Source: CAIXSC01 sp046349915
Lineage (GTDB): Bacteria; Planctomycetota; Planctomycetia; Pirellulales; Pirellulaceae
Length of the DNA stretch: 64,000 bases
Reading direction: 5' to 3'
Assembly (NCBI GenBank): GCA_046349915.1
Contig: JAXMBL010000003.1
Coordinates: 1,364,001 to 1,428,000 of the forward strand
Shown piece by piece: positions 54,063 through 63,419 of this stretch (the stretch's first letter is position 1; each line of letters opens with the position of its first letter). Position numbers and translations under genes: made by a program. The notes below the pieces were generated by a model. That model was not told the origin of the DNA, did no database searches, and saw nothing but the letters and a program-made list of their open reading frames with translations.

Positions 54063-56174
54063 ATGATCTGGATTACAAACTCCATGGTTCGATACGCTGC
54101 GAAAGACGCTGGACTTGAGAGAATACGCCCTGTCGGGATGTTCGGCGCCGTGTTCATCTGCGGAGCCTCGCTATTGGCTCTGGCGTCGACGGCGACCGCT
54201 CAGTCGGTTGGCTTACCTTCGCCGCGCTTGCTGACCACGCTCCCTATGGGAGGAGCGACGGGGAGTCAAGTGGAGGTGGTGATCACGGGGGAGCACTTGG
54301 AGGAAGTCGGCGAGCTGACTTTTTCAACTCCCAAGATTACGGCTCAGCCCAAAATGGGGGCGGATGGAAAACCGGCGCCGCTCCAATACGTCGTTTCGAT
54401 TGCCGCGGATTGCCCCTTGGGGCTGCATGAAGCTCGCGTGTCCGCTCGTCTAGGCGTCTCATCCTCGCGAGTGTTTTCCGTCGGCAATCTACCTGAAGTC
54501 ACGGCAACGCAAGCTCGTCTGACTGCGGCGACGGCGATGGAACTCAAGGTCGGGTCAGTCTGTAATGCGGTGATGACCGTCAAGTCGGTCGATCACTATT
54601 GGTTCGAAGGGAAGAAAGGACAGCGGATCGTCGCGGATTGTGCGGCTCGAGGAATCGATTCCAAACTCGAACCCGTGCTGATAATTGGCGATGCTCAAGG
54701 TCGCGACTTGGTTGTGGAACGAAGAGGCGGGGTGCTTGACTATGCCCTGCCGCAAGATGGCAAGTACACGATCAAGGTGCATGAGCTGACGTTCAAGGGA
54801 GGGCCCGCCTATTTCTACCGTTTAGCTTTGCGCGAATTGCCCCCTGACGCTCCACTGGTGCGACAGCCTGCTACCCTGGCTGTCAACTCATTCTCCTGGC
54901 CTCCGGCGGGACTGGCTGACGCGGCCGCGACGAGCGAGCAGGAGCCGAATCACGAGCGAGGGAAGGCTCAAAAGGTCTCCTTGCCGTTGGATATCGCGGG
55001 GACCTTTTTCCCAGCCGCGGATGTCGACTATTTCGAATTCGAAGCCAAGAAGGGGGACGTGTGGTGGGTCGAAGTCGCTTCCGAGCGATTAGGCCGACCG
55101 ACTGATCCCGCCATCTTGATCCAGCATATCGAAGGGAGCGGAGATGCCGAGAAGGTCACGGACGTCTTGGAGTTGAGCGACATCCCGAGTCCAGTCAAGG
55201 TCTCAAGCAACGGGTATGCGTATGATGGCCCTCCTTACAATGCGGGATCGAGCGATATTTTGGGGAAGTTCGCGGTCCCCAAGGATGGCTTGTATCGTTT
55301 GCAAATCACTGACCTGTTTGGTGGAACTCGTAGCGATCCACGCAATGTTTACCGCCTGATCATTCGCCAGGCGGCGCCCGACTTTGCAGTCGTGGCATGG
55401 GCGCTCCATATGGAACTACGGAACGGAGATCGTAATGCCTTATCGAAGCCCCTGTCGTTGCGCGGCGGCGCGACGATGGCGCTCGAGGTCGTGGCTATCC
55501 GACGCGATGGGTTCGACGGCGACATTGAACTGACGATGGAAGGCTTGCCCACGGGTGTGAAGGCCCAAGGGTTGAAGATCCCGGCTGGCAAATCACGAGG
55601 CATGATGCTGGTTACTGCTCAACAAGACGCGCCTCGCTCGCTGACGAGCGTTCAGTTTCAAGGCCAAGCCAAGGTGGGGGAGGCAACGGTCGTGCGACCC
55701 TGTCGGTTGGCGTCGATGGCGTGGCCGGTGCCAGATGCCTGGAGCGAGATCCCCAGCCCGCGCCTCTTGGCCGATGTCCCTGTTTCCGTGGGCGGCGGGG
55801 AACTGGCGCCCATCACGATTGCTCCCGTGTCGGGAGCGGAGATTCGCGAAGCCACGGTTGGCCAGAAACTAGTTCTACCCTTCAAGCAAACGCGTCGTAA
55901 CGATTTTTCGGGCGCGACGATGCAATTGCGGGCGATCGGCGCGGGGTTTGAACAGGCTCCGCCCTTTGACGTGCGTTTCGCGGACGATACTGCCGAAGCC
56001 GTTATTGATCTCGCCGCGTTGAAGACGCCGCCGGGCGACTACGTGGTGGCGTTTTGTGGCGGGGCGGTGGCGAAGTACAAGTCGCACGCGCAGCCCGCCA
56101 ATACGACCGACATTGTCGATATTGTTGTGACGGAACCGATCGCAATCCGAGTCAAGCCGGTGGAGAACCAATGA
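54063..56174 (+). CDS. Exported protein with PPC (pre-peptidase C-terminal) domains
   Basis: A 703-residue exported beta-rich protein. A signal peptide ends near 'TATAQS' (residue 47). An IPT/Ig-like segment follows ('GATGSQVEVVITGEHLEEV', ~63-81), then two PPC-like jelly-roll domains (~160-260 'VDHYWFEGKKGQRIVADC', and ~300-440 'EQEPNHERGKAQKV' with 'DVDYFEFEAKKGDVWWVEV'), and Ig-like strands to the end. No protease domain is present, so it is a binding or structural partner. GAGGAGAAGAG precedes the ATG at 54063; 29 further codons are open upstream. Its stop overlaps the DUF1501 start in ATGA, so the two are translated together. Confidence 0.85.
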   Translation: MIWITNSMVRYAAKDAGLERIRPVGMFGAVFICGASLLALASTATAQSVGLPSPRLLTTLPMGGATGSQVEVVITGEHLEEVGELTFSTPKITAQPKMGADGKPAPLQYVVSIAADCPLGLHEARVSARLGVSSSRVFSVGNLPEVTATQARLTAATAMELKVGSVCNAVMTVKSVDHYWFEGKKGQRIVADCAARGIDSKLEPVLIIGDAQGRDLVVERRGGVLDYALPQDGKYTIKVHELTFKGGPAYFYRLALRELPPDAPLVRQPATLAVNSFSWPPAGLADAAATSEQEPNHERGKAQKVSLPLDIAGTFFPAADVDYFEFEAKKGDVWWVEVASERLGRPTDPAILIQHIEGSGDAEKVTDVLELSDIPSPVKVSSNGYAYDGPPYNAGSSDILGKFAVPKDGLYRLQITDLFGGTRSDPRNVYRLIIRQAAPDFAVVAWALHMELRNGDRNALSKPLSLRGGATMALEVVAIRRDGFDGDIELTMEGLPTGVKAQGLKIPAGKSRGMMLVTAQQDAPRSLTSVQFQGQAKVGEATVVRPCRLASMAWPVPDAWSEIPSPRLLADVPVSVGGGELAPITIAPVSGAEIREATVGQKLVLPFKQTRRNDFSGATMQLRAIGAGFEQAPPFDVRFADDTAEAVIDLAALKTPPGDYVVAFCGGAVAKYKSHAQPANTTDIVDIVVTEPIAIRVKPVENQ

Positions 56175-57625
56175 CCATGACCCACTCTCAGAACGTGCAA
56201 CGTGATTGCGTCGGACCCGCTCTCGGCATTACGTCGAATCGTCGAACATTCATGCAAGCAGGACTCGCGGGTTTCGCGAGTCTCAGCCTACCGGGCATCC
56301 TGCGTTTGCGTTCGCAACATCCACTCATGGCCGCGGAGAATAGTGGAGCGAAGCGGGAACGAACCGCCGTCATCATGGTGTGGAAACCAGGTGGTTGCTC
56401 GCATATCGACTCGTATGATCCCAAACCGACGGCGGGGAGCGAGTATCGGGGGCCTTTCGGGACGATTGCGACCAAGGTTCCAGGCCTGCACTTTACCGAG
56501 TTATTGCCTCGCCAGGCGGCGATCGCGGATAAGTTCACCATCCTGCGCTCCATGCATCAGTCCGCGGGGGGCCATCCCGCGGGTTCCATGCAGTTGTTGT
56601 CGGGTGACCCGGATACGCGAGACAAGCCCAAGCCGCGGCTGCCTGACTGGATGTCGGTAACGAATTACCTGCGAGCGCAAGAAGGGCCTCGTCGTCATCC
56701 TTTGCCAGCGTATGTGGGAATCAATCCGCCATTGGAGTACAACGGTCCCGCCTATCTCGGCGATGCCTATTCTCCTTTCACCGTGTCCGGCGACCCGAAC
56801 CTGCCGACGTTCAACGTCCCCAACATTGGACTGACGGATGCGAGCGAGATTCGACGATTGGGCCGGCGCGCGGCGCTGCGCAAGAACTTGGACACCCTGG
56901 AACGAGCATTCGATCAGCAGCGCGAACTTGCCGCCCTTGACGAATTCGAGTCACAGGCCATGACGCTGCTCACGAACGCCAAGACGAAAGAGGCGTTTGA
57001 TCTGAGTCGCGAGGATCCGCAGGTCCGCGATCGGTACGGACGGAATGCCTGGGGGCAACAACTCCTGCTCGCTCGCCGCTTGATCGAGGCCGGGGTGGAG
57101 GTGTTGACCACAAGCTTGAGCGGCCCGCTCTGTGGTCGAGTGCAAAACTGGGATGACCATGCCGTGAATCACCACTGCTTCGACGCGATGCGATTCCGAG
57201 CCGATGTGTACGATCAGGCAGTCACCGCGCTGATCGAAGACATCTATGAACGCGGATTGGATAAACGCGTGCTGGTGGTAGTTACCGGTGAATTTGGGCG
57301 GACGCCGCGGATTAGCTATGCGGCGAGCACCGGGGCTGGTGATGCGAGCGCCCCCGCGGGAACTCAACAGCCAGGGCGAGATCACTGGCCGCGGGCGTTT
57401 TCTAATCTCTGGGCGGGCGGCGGCATCCAGACCGGTCGCTTCATCGGCGCCACGGACAAGCGTGGCGAGGATGTCGTGGAACGCATCTGCGGCCCGGGAG
57501 ATTTCCTCGCCACCATCTACCACCATCTCGGCATCGACTCGTCGACCACCTTCATTCGCGACTTCAATGGTCGGCCGACGCCCATCGTCGACCACGGCAA
57601 GCCCATTCCCGAACTGATCGGATAA
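56171..57625 (+). CDS. Tat-exported DUF1501 protein
   Basis: A 484-residue DUF1501 protein of the sulfatase/alkaline-phosphatase-like superfamily. A twin-arginine signal 'NRRTFMQAGLAG' (RR at 24-25) marks export in folded form. The domain shows 'VIMVWKPGGCSHIDSYDPKP', 'GPFGTIATKVPGLHFTELLP', 'QSAGGHPAGSMQLLSGDPDT', 'AWGQQLLLARRLIEAGVEV', 'DDHAVNHHCFD', 'VVTGEFGRTPRI' and 'GRDHWPRAFSNLWAGGG', a nearly complete set of metal-site-like motifs. Its substrate is unknown. It is coupled by ATGA to the PPC gene and ends a three-gene exported unit. A tandem repeat array starts 13 bases after its stop. Confidence 0.92.
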   Translation: MTMTHSQNVQRDCVGPALGITSNRRTFMQAGLAGFASLSLPGILRLRSQHPLMAAENSGAKRERTAVIMVWKPGGCSHIDSYDPKPTAGSEYRGPFGTIATKVPGLHFTELLPRQAAIADKFTILRSMHQSAGGHPAGSMQLLSGDPDTRDKPKPRLPDWMSVTNYLRAQEGPRRHPLPAYVGINPPLEYNGPAYLGDAYSPFTVSGDPNLPTFNVPNIGLTDASEIRRLGRRAALRKNLDTLERAFDQQRELAALDEFESQAMTLLTNAKTKEAFDLSREDPQVRDRYGRNAWGQQLLLARRLIEAGVEVLTTSLSGPLCGRVQNWDDHAVNHHCFDAMRFRADVYDQAVTALIEDIYERGLDKRVLVVVTGEFGRTPRISYAASTGAGDASAPAGTQQPGRDHWPRAFSNLWAGGGIQTGRFIGATDKRGEDVVERICGPGDFLATIYHHLGIDSSTTFIRDFNGRPTPIVDHGKPIPELIG

Positions 57626-57637
57626 ACACAGTGATTG

Positions 57638-58515
57638 GACCACGAATTCCACGAGTCGGACGAATGAGTGATCGGAACGATGTTCGTGGTCCGCGATTAG
57701 TTGTGGTCGCCTGAGAGGGAGGCGATCTGAGTTCGCTCGATGACGCCGCACGGATTCTTTCTTTCATCTGGATTCGTGGCATTCTCGCGATTCGTGGTCG
57801 ACGGACTTCCGTGCCTCCCAGTCGCGCACTCGGCCGCGAACCTGCCGGGAGTGACTTGACCACGAATTTCACGAATCGCACGAATGGGAGGTCTGAGTGA
57901 TGTTCGTGGTCCGCGATTAGTCGTGGTTGCCTGAGCGGGAGGCGATCTGAGTTCGCTCGATGACGCCGCACGGATTCCTTCTTTCGTCTGGATTCGTGGC
58001 ATTCGCGCGATTCGTGGTCGACGGACTTCCGTGCCTCCCAGCCGCGCACTCGGCCGCGAACCTGTCGGGAGTGATTCGACCACGAATTCCACGAATCGGA
58101 CGAATGAGTGATCGGAATGATGTTCGTGGTCCGCGATTAGTCGTGGTCGCCTGAGAGGGAGGCGATCCGAGCGCGCTCGATGTCGCCGCATGGATTCCTC
58201 CTTTCTTCCGGATTCGTGGCATTCGCGCGATTCATGGTTGACGGACTTCCGTACCTCTCAGTCGCGCACTCGGCCGCGAACCTGTCGGGAGTGATTCGAC
58301 CACGAATTCCACGAGTCGGACGAATGGGTGTTCGGAACGATGTTCGTGATCCGCGATTAGTCGTGGTTGCCTGAGCGGGAGGCGATCCGAGCGCGCTCGA
58401 TGACGCCGCACGGATTCCTCCTTTCTGCCGGATTCGTGGCATTCGCGCGATTCGTGGTCGACGGACTTCCGTGCCTCCCAGTCGCGAAATTGGCGAACCT
58501 GGCGCTGTCCAACTG
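57638..58515. repeat. Tandem array, 220-bp unit, four copies
   Basis: Units beginning 'gaccacgaatt' start at 57638, 57858, 58078 and 58298, exactly 220 bases apart each time; the last is cut near 58490-58515. Each holds 'cgatgttcgtg', 'gaggcgat', 'cgctcgatg', 'gattcgtggcatt' and 'gcgcactcggccgcgaacctg'. Units 1 and 3 share 'tcgcctgagaggg' while 2 and 4 share 'ttgcctgagcggg'. Because 220 is not a multiple of three, the apparent ORFs shift frame from unit to unit and are not genes. It fills the gap between two convergent genes and shares CCACGAAT/ATTCGTGG with the array at 11142-12235. Confidence 0.95.
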
Positions 58516-58565
58516 GGAGGTGGTTCGACGATCGAGTTCGCTTGGGTTAGCGCCGCGTTGCGAGT

Positions 58566-60107
58566 TCACAATTTGCGCAAAATCTCGAGTGCTTTCTTCT
58601 CGAAGATCGCCTGCCAATGAGGCGCCAGGATGCAATCGCTGTCTTCCTGGGCGTTCCCCGCGTTCTTCAGTTGTTCCGTGGTGGGAGCATAGTAGATGTA
58701 TCCGTTGGTGTAGCCCGCGATGAACGTGTGGGGATGGGGCGAAACTTTTTTCAGGTTCAAGCCAATCTGAACGGTAAGTTCGCCAGGAAAAGTAATCATG
58801 ACAAAATCGCCAATACGAATGCCGACAAGTTCAACGTTCAGCGTGCGTTTGCCGGCATCCATGTTCTGTTGATGATGTTTCTTCAGCAGTGCTAAATTAG
58901 TCTGTACTCGAGTGAGCTCTTCCATGGTGTGAATGTTCTTGAGATACGCCTCCATGTTGCGGCGATTCTCCTCGTCCAGGTGCTTCAAGTCCTCGCGACC
59001 ATTCTGTCGGTCATGCAGGTAGCGATGGGCGTAGTAGGAGGGAAACTCGCCAGCCACTTGATACTTGACCACTAAAGGAAGGAATGTCTTGAAGTTGAGA
59101 CTTGTGCCGCGGAGAGATTGTAGAAGGCGATTTTGTTCGGCTTGCAGGGAAACGATCCGCTCAGCCAAGTCTGCTCGCGGCAACTCCAGCAACTCGTGCA
59201 CGACTCGTAATTGAGTCGAATCGCCGCAGGCGACGCGCTTGACCGCTCGTAGAGTGCTCAACCCCAGCATGTTGCCCAAAGGCTCGGCGTCTCGCGGATG
59301 ATCGACATCCTTGTAGAACACGGGATTGATGTCGCCGCCACAGCCTTGCACGAACAGGGCGATCGCATTGTCGCCTAAGCTCTCTTCAATGGCCTTCGAG
59401 GCGTAGCCGGTCAAGTCGGCGGTGTTTCCTCCGCCGGGCACTCCTTGGATCGGATGGCAGGCGAAGTTGTAAACGACGGCCAGGGTGCGGCCATCGAGTC
59501 GATCGAGGCGCAACACGCCGATTTGCGGGTCGATTGGGCCAATGTCGGCCACCGTTTCGTCGGGCGGTAAGGAGTACGCATGACGCACATCAGCCTCGCG
59601 CCCATCCTTGAGCCGCATACGACGGTTCTCCATGATCCGATTCTCATGGCCGACTCCCACGCCCACCTTGACGGGGACTTGGGCTTCGATGGCCGCTTTG
59701 ACGGCGGCTACCGTCTTGACGTCGATATCGTCGCACACGATTCCGTGGCAATGACTGGCATTAACGGCGACATGCGTGGGCTGAATGCCGTGTTCCTTGG
59801 TTAATTGCTCGCGGACTTTGGACAAGTAGTCATTACGAATGGGGCCAATCTCGCCGATGGCCACCGCATCCACGGTAATCAGTACTGCCGTCGTCGCGCC
59901 ATCGCTTACGACCAGTGCTTTAACCCACAGTGGATCACGGGCGGGACCTGCTTCTCGTTTCGTCACATCGATTTTGGCGGCGCCCGCCCTTAACGGCGCC
60001 GCATCCGCGGGGCTGGAAGTGACCAGTAAGAAGACGAGCCACAAACATGGCGCGGCGGCGAGAGTTCGCACAAGTGACGTCCGAGCGCGGGGAAACGTTG
60101 ACGGCAT
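58566..60107 (-). CDS. Exported neutral/alkaline ceramidase-family enzyme
   Basis: A 513-residue exported protein of the neutral/alkaline non-lysosomal ceramidase family. A signal peptide ends near 'SPADAAP' (residue 37). The N-terminal zinc hydrolase domain shows 'AGAAKIDVTKREAGPARDPL', 'HVAVNASHCHG' (metal-binding His pair), 'VVYNFACHPIQG' and 'FVQGCGGDINPVF', with 'FIAGYTNGYIYYAPT' late. It is shorter than secreted ceramidases (~650-700) and lacks the C-terminal Ig-like domain. In planctomycetes such proteins are abundant and their substrate is often not ceramide, so amide hydrolysis is a family inference. It converges on the DUF1501 unit across the 220-bp repeat array. Confidence 0.83.
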   Translation of the reverse strand: MPSTFPRARTSLVRTLAAAPCLWLVFLLVTSSPADAAPLRAGAAKIDVTKREAGPARDPLWVKALVVSDGATTAVLITVDAVAIGEIGPIRNDYLSKVREQLTKEHGIQPTHVAVNASHCHGIVCDDIDVKTVAAVKAAIEAQVPVKVGVGVGHENRIMENRRMRLKDGREADVRHAYSLPPDETVADIGPIDPQIGVLRLDRLDGRTLAVVYNFACHPIQGVPGGGNTADLTGYASKAIEESLGDNAIALFVQGCGGDINPVFYKDVDHPRDAEPLGNMLGLSTLRAVKRVACGDSTQLRVVHELLELPRADLAERIVSLQAEQNRLLQSLRGTSLNFKTFLPLVVKYQVAGEFPSYYAHRYLHDRQNGREDLKHLDEENRRNMEAYLKNIHTMEELTRVQTNLALLKKHHQQNMDAGKRTLNVELVGIRIGDFVMITFPGELTVQIGLNLKKVSPHPHTFIAGYTNGYIYYAPTTEQLKNAGNAQEDSDCILAPHWQAIFEKKALEILRKL

Positions 60108-60213
60108 GGCGCGGCGCCTTCCTGGGAAAGTGGGACACGAGTAGGCGGGAAGAACATGACGCCTGAGTGTACCAGTCGATCCCAGAAACTCAACGTTGGC
60201 TTGAGCCGTCGCG

Positions 60214-61440
60214 CTACTGAAGTACGTCCGAAGGCTTGAGCGTTGTCTCGTCAGCTAGTTCGCGAGCAATCGCTAGCACTTCGGGCATGTTGCTACGGAA
60301 AGCTGATAGTACGAGTGGATCGAAGTGAGTTCCTCGATCCCTTTCCATCATCTCGATGCAATCATCGAGTGGGATTTTGTCTTTGTATCGCCGCTCGTTG
60401 CTTAGCGCGTCGAAGACATCGGCGACGGCCACGATGCGTCCTTCGATCGGGATCTCCTCTCCTTTCAGGCCGCGTGGATATCCTTTGCCATCCCAGCGTT
60501 CGTGATGGCTGATGGAAATGGTGGCCGCCATCCGGAGCACGGGCGACAATTGGTTATGGTCGAACTCATTGAGCTTCCAGCGTCCCCCCGTGGGGATGCA
60601 CTGCAAGATCTTCAGGCCGTACTCGCAATGCTGCCTCATCACTTCCTTTTCGGGGTCGGTCAGTGAGGCCGGTTTGAGCAAGATCGAGTCGGGAATGCCG
60701 ATCTTGCCGACGTCGTGAAGGATGGCCGCCTGGCCGATCAAATCGACTCTTGACGGGCTGAAGCCGAGTTGTCGGGCGATCAATGCCGAGAAGCGACCGA
60801 CTCGTAGCACGTGATTGCCTGTTTCGTGATCGCGATACTCGGCCGCGCATGCCAGCACTCGAATGACCTCCTGGCGGGTTTGTTCCAATTCGGCCGTACG
60901 TTGCCTGACCTCGAGTTCGAGTCGAATGGAGTAGGCCGAGAGGTTGTCGTGGTGAGCCTTGACAATGAGGGCGTTGCGCAAACGAGCCAGGAGTTCAACG
61001 GGGCGAATTGGTTTTGCCAGAAAGTCGGTGGCGCCGCAACGCAATGCTTGGTCTTTCACTTCTTCATCGCCTTCAGCGGTGAGGATCAAGACCGGCAGAT
61101 GATGCAGACGACGATCGCCGCGAATGACTTCCAGAAGTTGCAGCCCGTTGATCTGCGGCATCATCAAGTCGAGCAGAATTACGTCGGGGCGCTCGGCGCG
61201 AATCAGGTCGATAGTCGCTCGCGAGTCGGTGGTGGTGACGACATTTTCGTAGCCGGCGTTGCGCAGGCACTTCTGAACCACTCGGATGTTCAGAGGTTCG
61301 TCATCAATGATCAGAACCTTGGACTGTTCGAGTGGCGCGTTGGAACGCAGCAGTGTTTCCGAGCCGCCAAACAGCGACGTCAGCGGGACGATGGGCGTCC
61401 CGTTATGGTCCATGTCAAATCGATGAGGTAAGTCGGGCAT
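60214..61440 (-). CDS. Response regulator with HD-GYP cyclic-di-GMP phosphodiesterase
   Basis: A 408-residue two-domain regulator. Residues ~40-160 are a receiver domain with acidic pair 'DDEP' (46-49), phospho-acceptor Asp91 ('LLDLMMP') and Lys of 'AKPIRP' (~143). A coiled helix (~165-195) links to an HD-GYP domain (~195-385): H242-D243 ('ILHDVGKIGIPD'), H312-H313 and the GYP triad at 320-322 ('GKGYPRGL'), 'ADVFDALSNERRY'. All metal ligands that I can identify are present, so it should hydrolyse cyclic-di-GMP. It is the last of three signalling genes on the minus strand, 69 bases after the REC protein. Confidence 0.94.
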   Translation of the reverse strand: MPDLPHRFDMDHNGTPIVPLTSLFGGSETLLRSNAPLEQSKVLIIDDEPLNIRVVQKCLRNAGYENVVTTTDSRATIDLIRAERPDVILLDLMMPQINGLQLLEVIRGDRRLHHLPVLILTAEGDEEVKDQALRCGATDFLAKPIRPVELLARLRNALIVKAHHDNLSAYSIRLELEVRQRTAELEQTRQEVIRVLACAAEYRDHETGNHVLRVGRFSALIARQLGFSPSRVDLIGQAAILHDVGKIGIPDSILLKPASLTDPEKEVMRQHCEYGLKILQCIPTGGRWKLNEFDHNQLSPVLRMAATISISHHERWDGKGYPRGLKGEEIPIEGRIVAVADVFDALSNERRYKDKIPLDDCIEMMERDRGTHFDPLVLSAFRSNMPEVLAIARELADETTLKPSDVLQ

Positions 61441-61509
61441 GGCTTGCCGCTATGGCTGAATTACTCGTTCGAGAGCGATATGCCTCGAACGTGAATGTTG
61501 GGTGTTCAC

Positions 61510-62016
61510 TCAGGTCGCACGCACGTTGTGGGCCAGATTCCACTTCTCACACATGGCGCAGGTCATCAGCAAAATCTCCGCGGCATCGCAAGGTTTGCGG
61601 AGCAGCAAGAGCCGGTCGGAAACCCCTAGTCGCAGCAGAATTTCATAAGCCGAGTAGTCTGAGTAGGCCGAGCAAATGACAAATTGGATTTCTGGATCGA
61701 TCGCCGTGACGCGTTCAATTGTCTCGATGCCATCGATTCCTGGCGGCATGCGGATATCGACGAATGCCACCGCGTACGGTTGGCCTTCGCGTCGAGCGGT
61801 AAGCACCATCTCCACGCCTTCTTGGCCCTGTAGGGCTGTCTCCACCTCGAATCGCTGGCGAACATGCGACTCCGTGGACTCGCCGAACAGCAGCTCCTCC
61901 TTGACGCTCAACGAGTCATCGTCATAGGCGCCAAGAGCCAGGATTTTTCGAAAGTCGTCGTGGATGGCCGGATTGTCGTCAACGATCAAGACTCGGCGAT
62001 TATTCCCGTGAATCAT
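61510..62016 (-). CDS. Single-domain response regulator (REC)
   Basis: A 168-residue receiver with no output domain. The acidic pair is 'VDDNP' (residues 12-16), the phospho-acceptor is Asp87 in 'AFVDIRMPPGIDG', and the active Lys lies in 'LLRKPCD'. A ~30-residue insertion (~30-60, 'DDDSLSVKEELLFGESTES') separates the first helix from beta2, which pushes Asp87 later than in typical receivers. It is expected to shuttle phosphate or to bind a partner. Its ATG overlaps the stop of the histidine kinase in ATGA (4 bases), so they are co-translated and probably partners. Confidence 0.9.
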   Translation of the reverse strand: MIHGNNRRVLIVDDNPAIHDDFRKILALGAYDDDSLSVKEELLFGESTESHVRQRFEVETALQGQEGVEMVLTARREGQPYAVAFVDIRMPPGIDGIETIERVTAIDPEIQFVICSAYSDYSAYEILLRLGVSDRLLLLRKPCDAAEILLMTCAMCEKWNLAHNVRAT

Positions 62017-63419
62017 GACATTCGCTCCCGCGACTGATAAGGGATTTCCAGCGTGAAAGTGGCGCCTCGCCCCGTGCCCTCGCTTTGAACCGTGATCGCG
62101 CCGCCAATTTCCTTCATGATGTTTCCGCAGCTATGGAGCCCGAAACCGTGTCCACCCTTCTTGGTGGTGAATCCGTGCGAAAAGACCTTCACTAGATTCT
62201 CTCGAGGGATCCCGATGCCGTTATCGCTAACCGCTATTGTCGCCGAGTCCGTGCCGCGAGCCGCCAGTCGCAAAGTGATGCGGCCGGAACCCGGGGAATG
62301 AACCATGCGAACGGCTTCCATCGCGTTCTTGACCAAATTGAGGAGGACTTGAAGCAACCGCTGGCGATCTGATTTCACGACAGGGTTCGCGGTGAATTCG
62401 TGAGTGATGGTGATTCCCGATTTCGACAGCGAGGTTCCTAGCAGCTCCTCCACATCGCCAAGTAGTTCCCGTAACGTGCAGTCCTCAAAGACTTGGCAGA
62501 CTTTCGCGTACTTTTGTTGAGTGGAGACGACAGCGTTAATGTGATCGACATGCTTTTTAAGCAACTCCAGTTCGCTCACTATCTTGTCGCGTTCCGCGAT
62601 CAGGGCTTCGGTCACGTCGGTAAGGTAAGCCGGGAGTATTCGGCCTCGCTCGTCTCCAGTCAGGAACTTCGCAAGGTTCTCACCATGCTCGCCTAACAGA
62701 CTCACGGCGCGTTTGAGTGACTTTATCCGTGAATCGTGCACGGTCAACGAGATCATGTTGATCCCGACGTTCACGCTGTTGAGCGCGTTTCCGACGTTGT
62801 GGAGCACGTCGGTGGCGATCTCGGCCTTCCCCGCCAAATACCTGACCTGGGCCTCGCGTTGAGCGCTCGCCAACTCGCCAGCTTGCTGCGACACTTGATG
62901 TTCTAGTTGTTCGGCTCGACGCGCCAAAACATCGTAACAGGCCTTGGCCATGAGAATGTTACGAACTTTCAAGCCCAGTTCCTGAAGATCGACTGGTTTG
63001 GGCAAGAAGTCCGTGCAGCCGGCCTGCAGTGCGCGCCGACGAGTCTCGGGATCGCAATATGCCGTCAGAACAACGATAGGTAGACACTGAAAGCGAGGTT
63101 GAGAACGCAAGTGTCGCAGAATATCCAGGCCGTTGATCACCGGCATCATGATGTCTAGCAGCAGCAGATCTGGCTGTTCGGCGGCAATCAAAGGGACTGC
63201 TTGGCAGGCATTCGTGGTATTGATGAACGATTCATAGCCCTGCCGCCGCAGTGTCTTTTCGATTGCCTTTAGATTCAATTCCTCATCGTCGACCATCATG
63301 ATCTTGGCTCGTTTCGCGATGCCGTGCATGCGTTCGAGCTCGTCGGATGCGTCGGCGGCTGCCTGGACAACGACCGCGGGCCAGGGCGGCGAACCGGTAT
63401 CAAGGGAGAGAGGCTTCAT
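62013..63419 (-). CDS. Hybrid REC-histidine kinase
   Basis: A 468-residue cytoplasmic sensor kinase with no membrane segment. Residues ~38-155 are a receiver with 'VDDEE' and Asp89 ('LLLDIMMP'). A coiled-coil (~165-195, 'RAEQLEHQVSQQAGELASAQRE') leads to a dimerisation domain with H207 in 'TDVLHNVGNALNS', then a HATPase domain (~345-465): N box 'NLVKNAMEAV', G1 'DNGIGIP', F box 'HGFTTK', G2 'GHGFGLH'. The H box lacks the usual acidic residue after His, which is the rule for this subgroup. Signals must come from partner proteins through the receiver. ATGA-coupled to the REC gene. Confidence 0.92.
   Translation of the reverse strand: MKPLSLDTGSPPWPAVVVQAAADASDELERMHGIAKRAKIMMVDDEELNLKAIEKTLRRQGYESFINTTNACQAVPLIAAEQPDLLLLDIMMPVINGLDILRHLRSQPRFQCLPIVVLTAYCDPETRRRALQAGCTDFLPKPVDLQELGLKVRNILMAKACYDVLARRAEQLEHQVSQQAGELASAQREAQVRYLAGKAEIATDVLHNVGNALNSVNVGINMISLTVHDSRIKSLKRAVSLLGEHGENLAKFLTGDERGRILPAYLTDVTEALIAERDKIVSELELLKKHVDHINAVVSTQQKYAKVCQVFEDCTLRELLGDVEELLGTSLSKSGITITHEFTANPVVKSDRQRLLQVLLNLVKNAMEAVRMVHSPGSGRITLRLAARGTDSATIAVSDNGIGIPRENLVKVFSHGFTTKKGGHGFGLHSCGNIMKEIGGAITVQSEGTGRGATFTLEIPYQSRERMS

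Noticed and set aside
57564..58635. Chain of similar small genes on both strands
   Set aside because: They are copies of one repeat read in shifting frames; the unit length of 220 is not a multiple of three.
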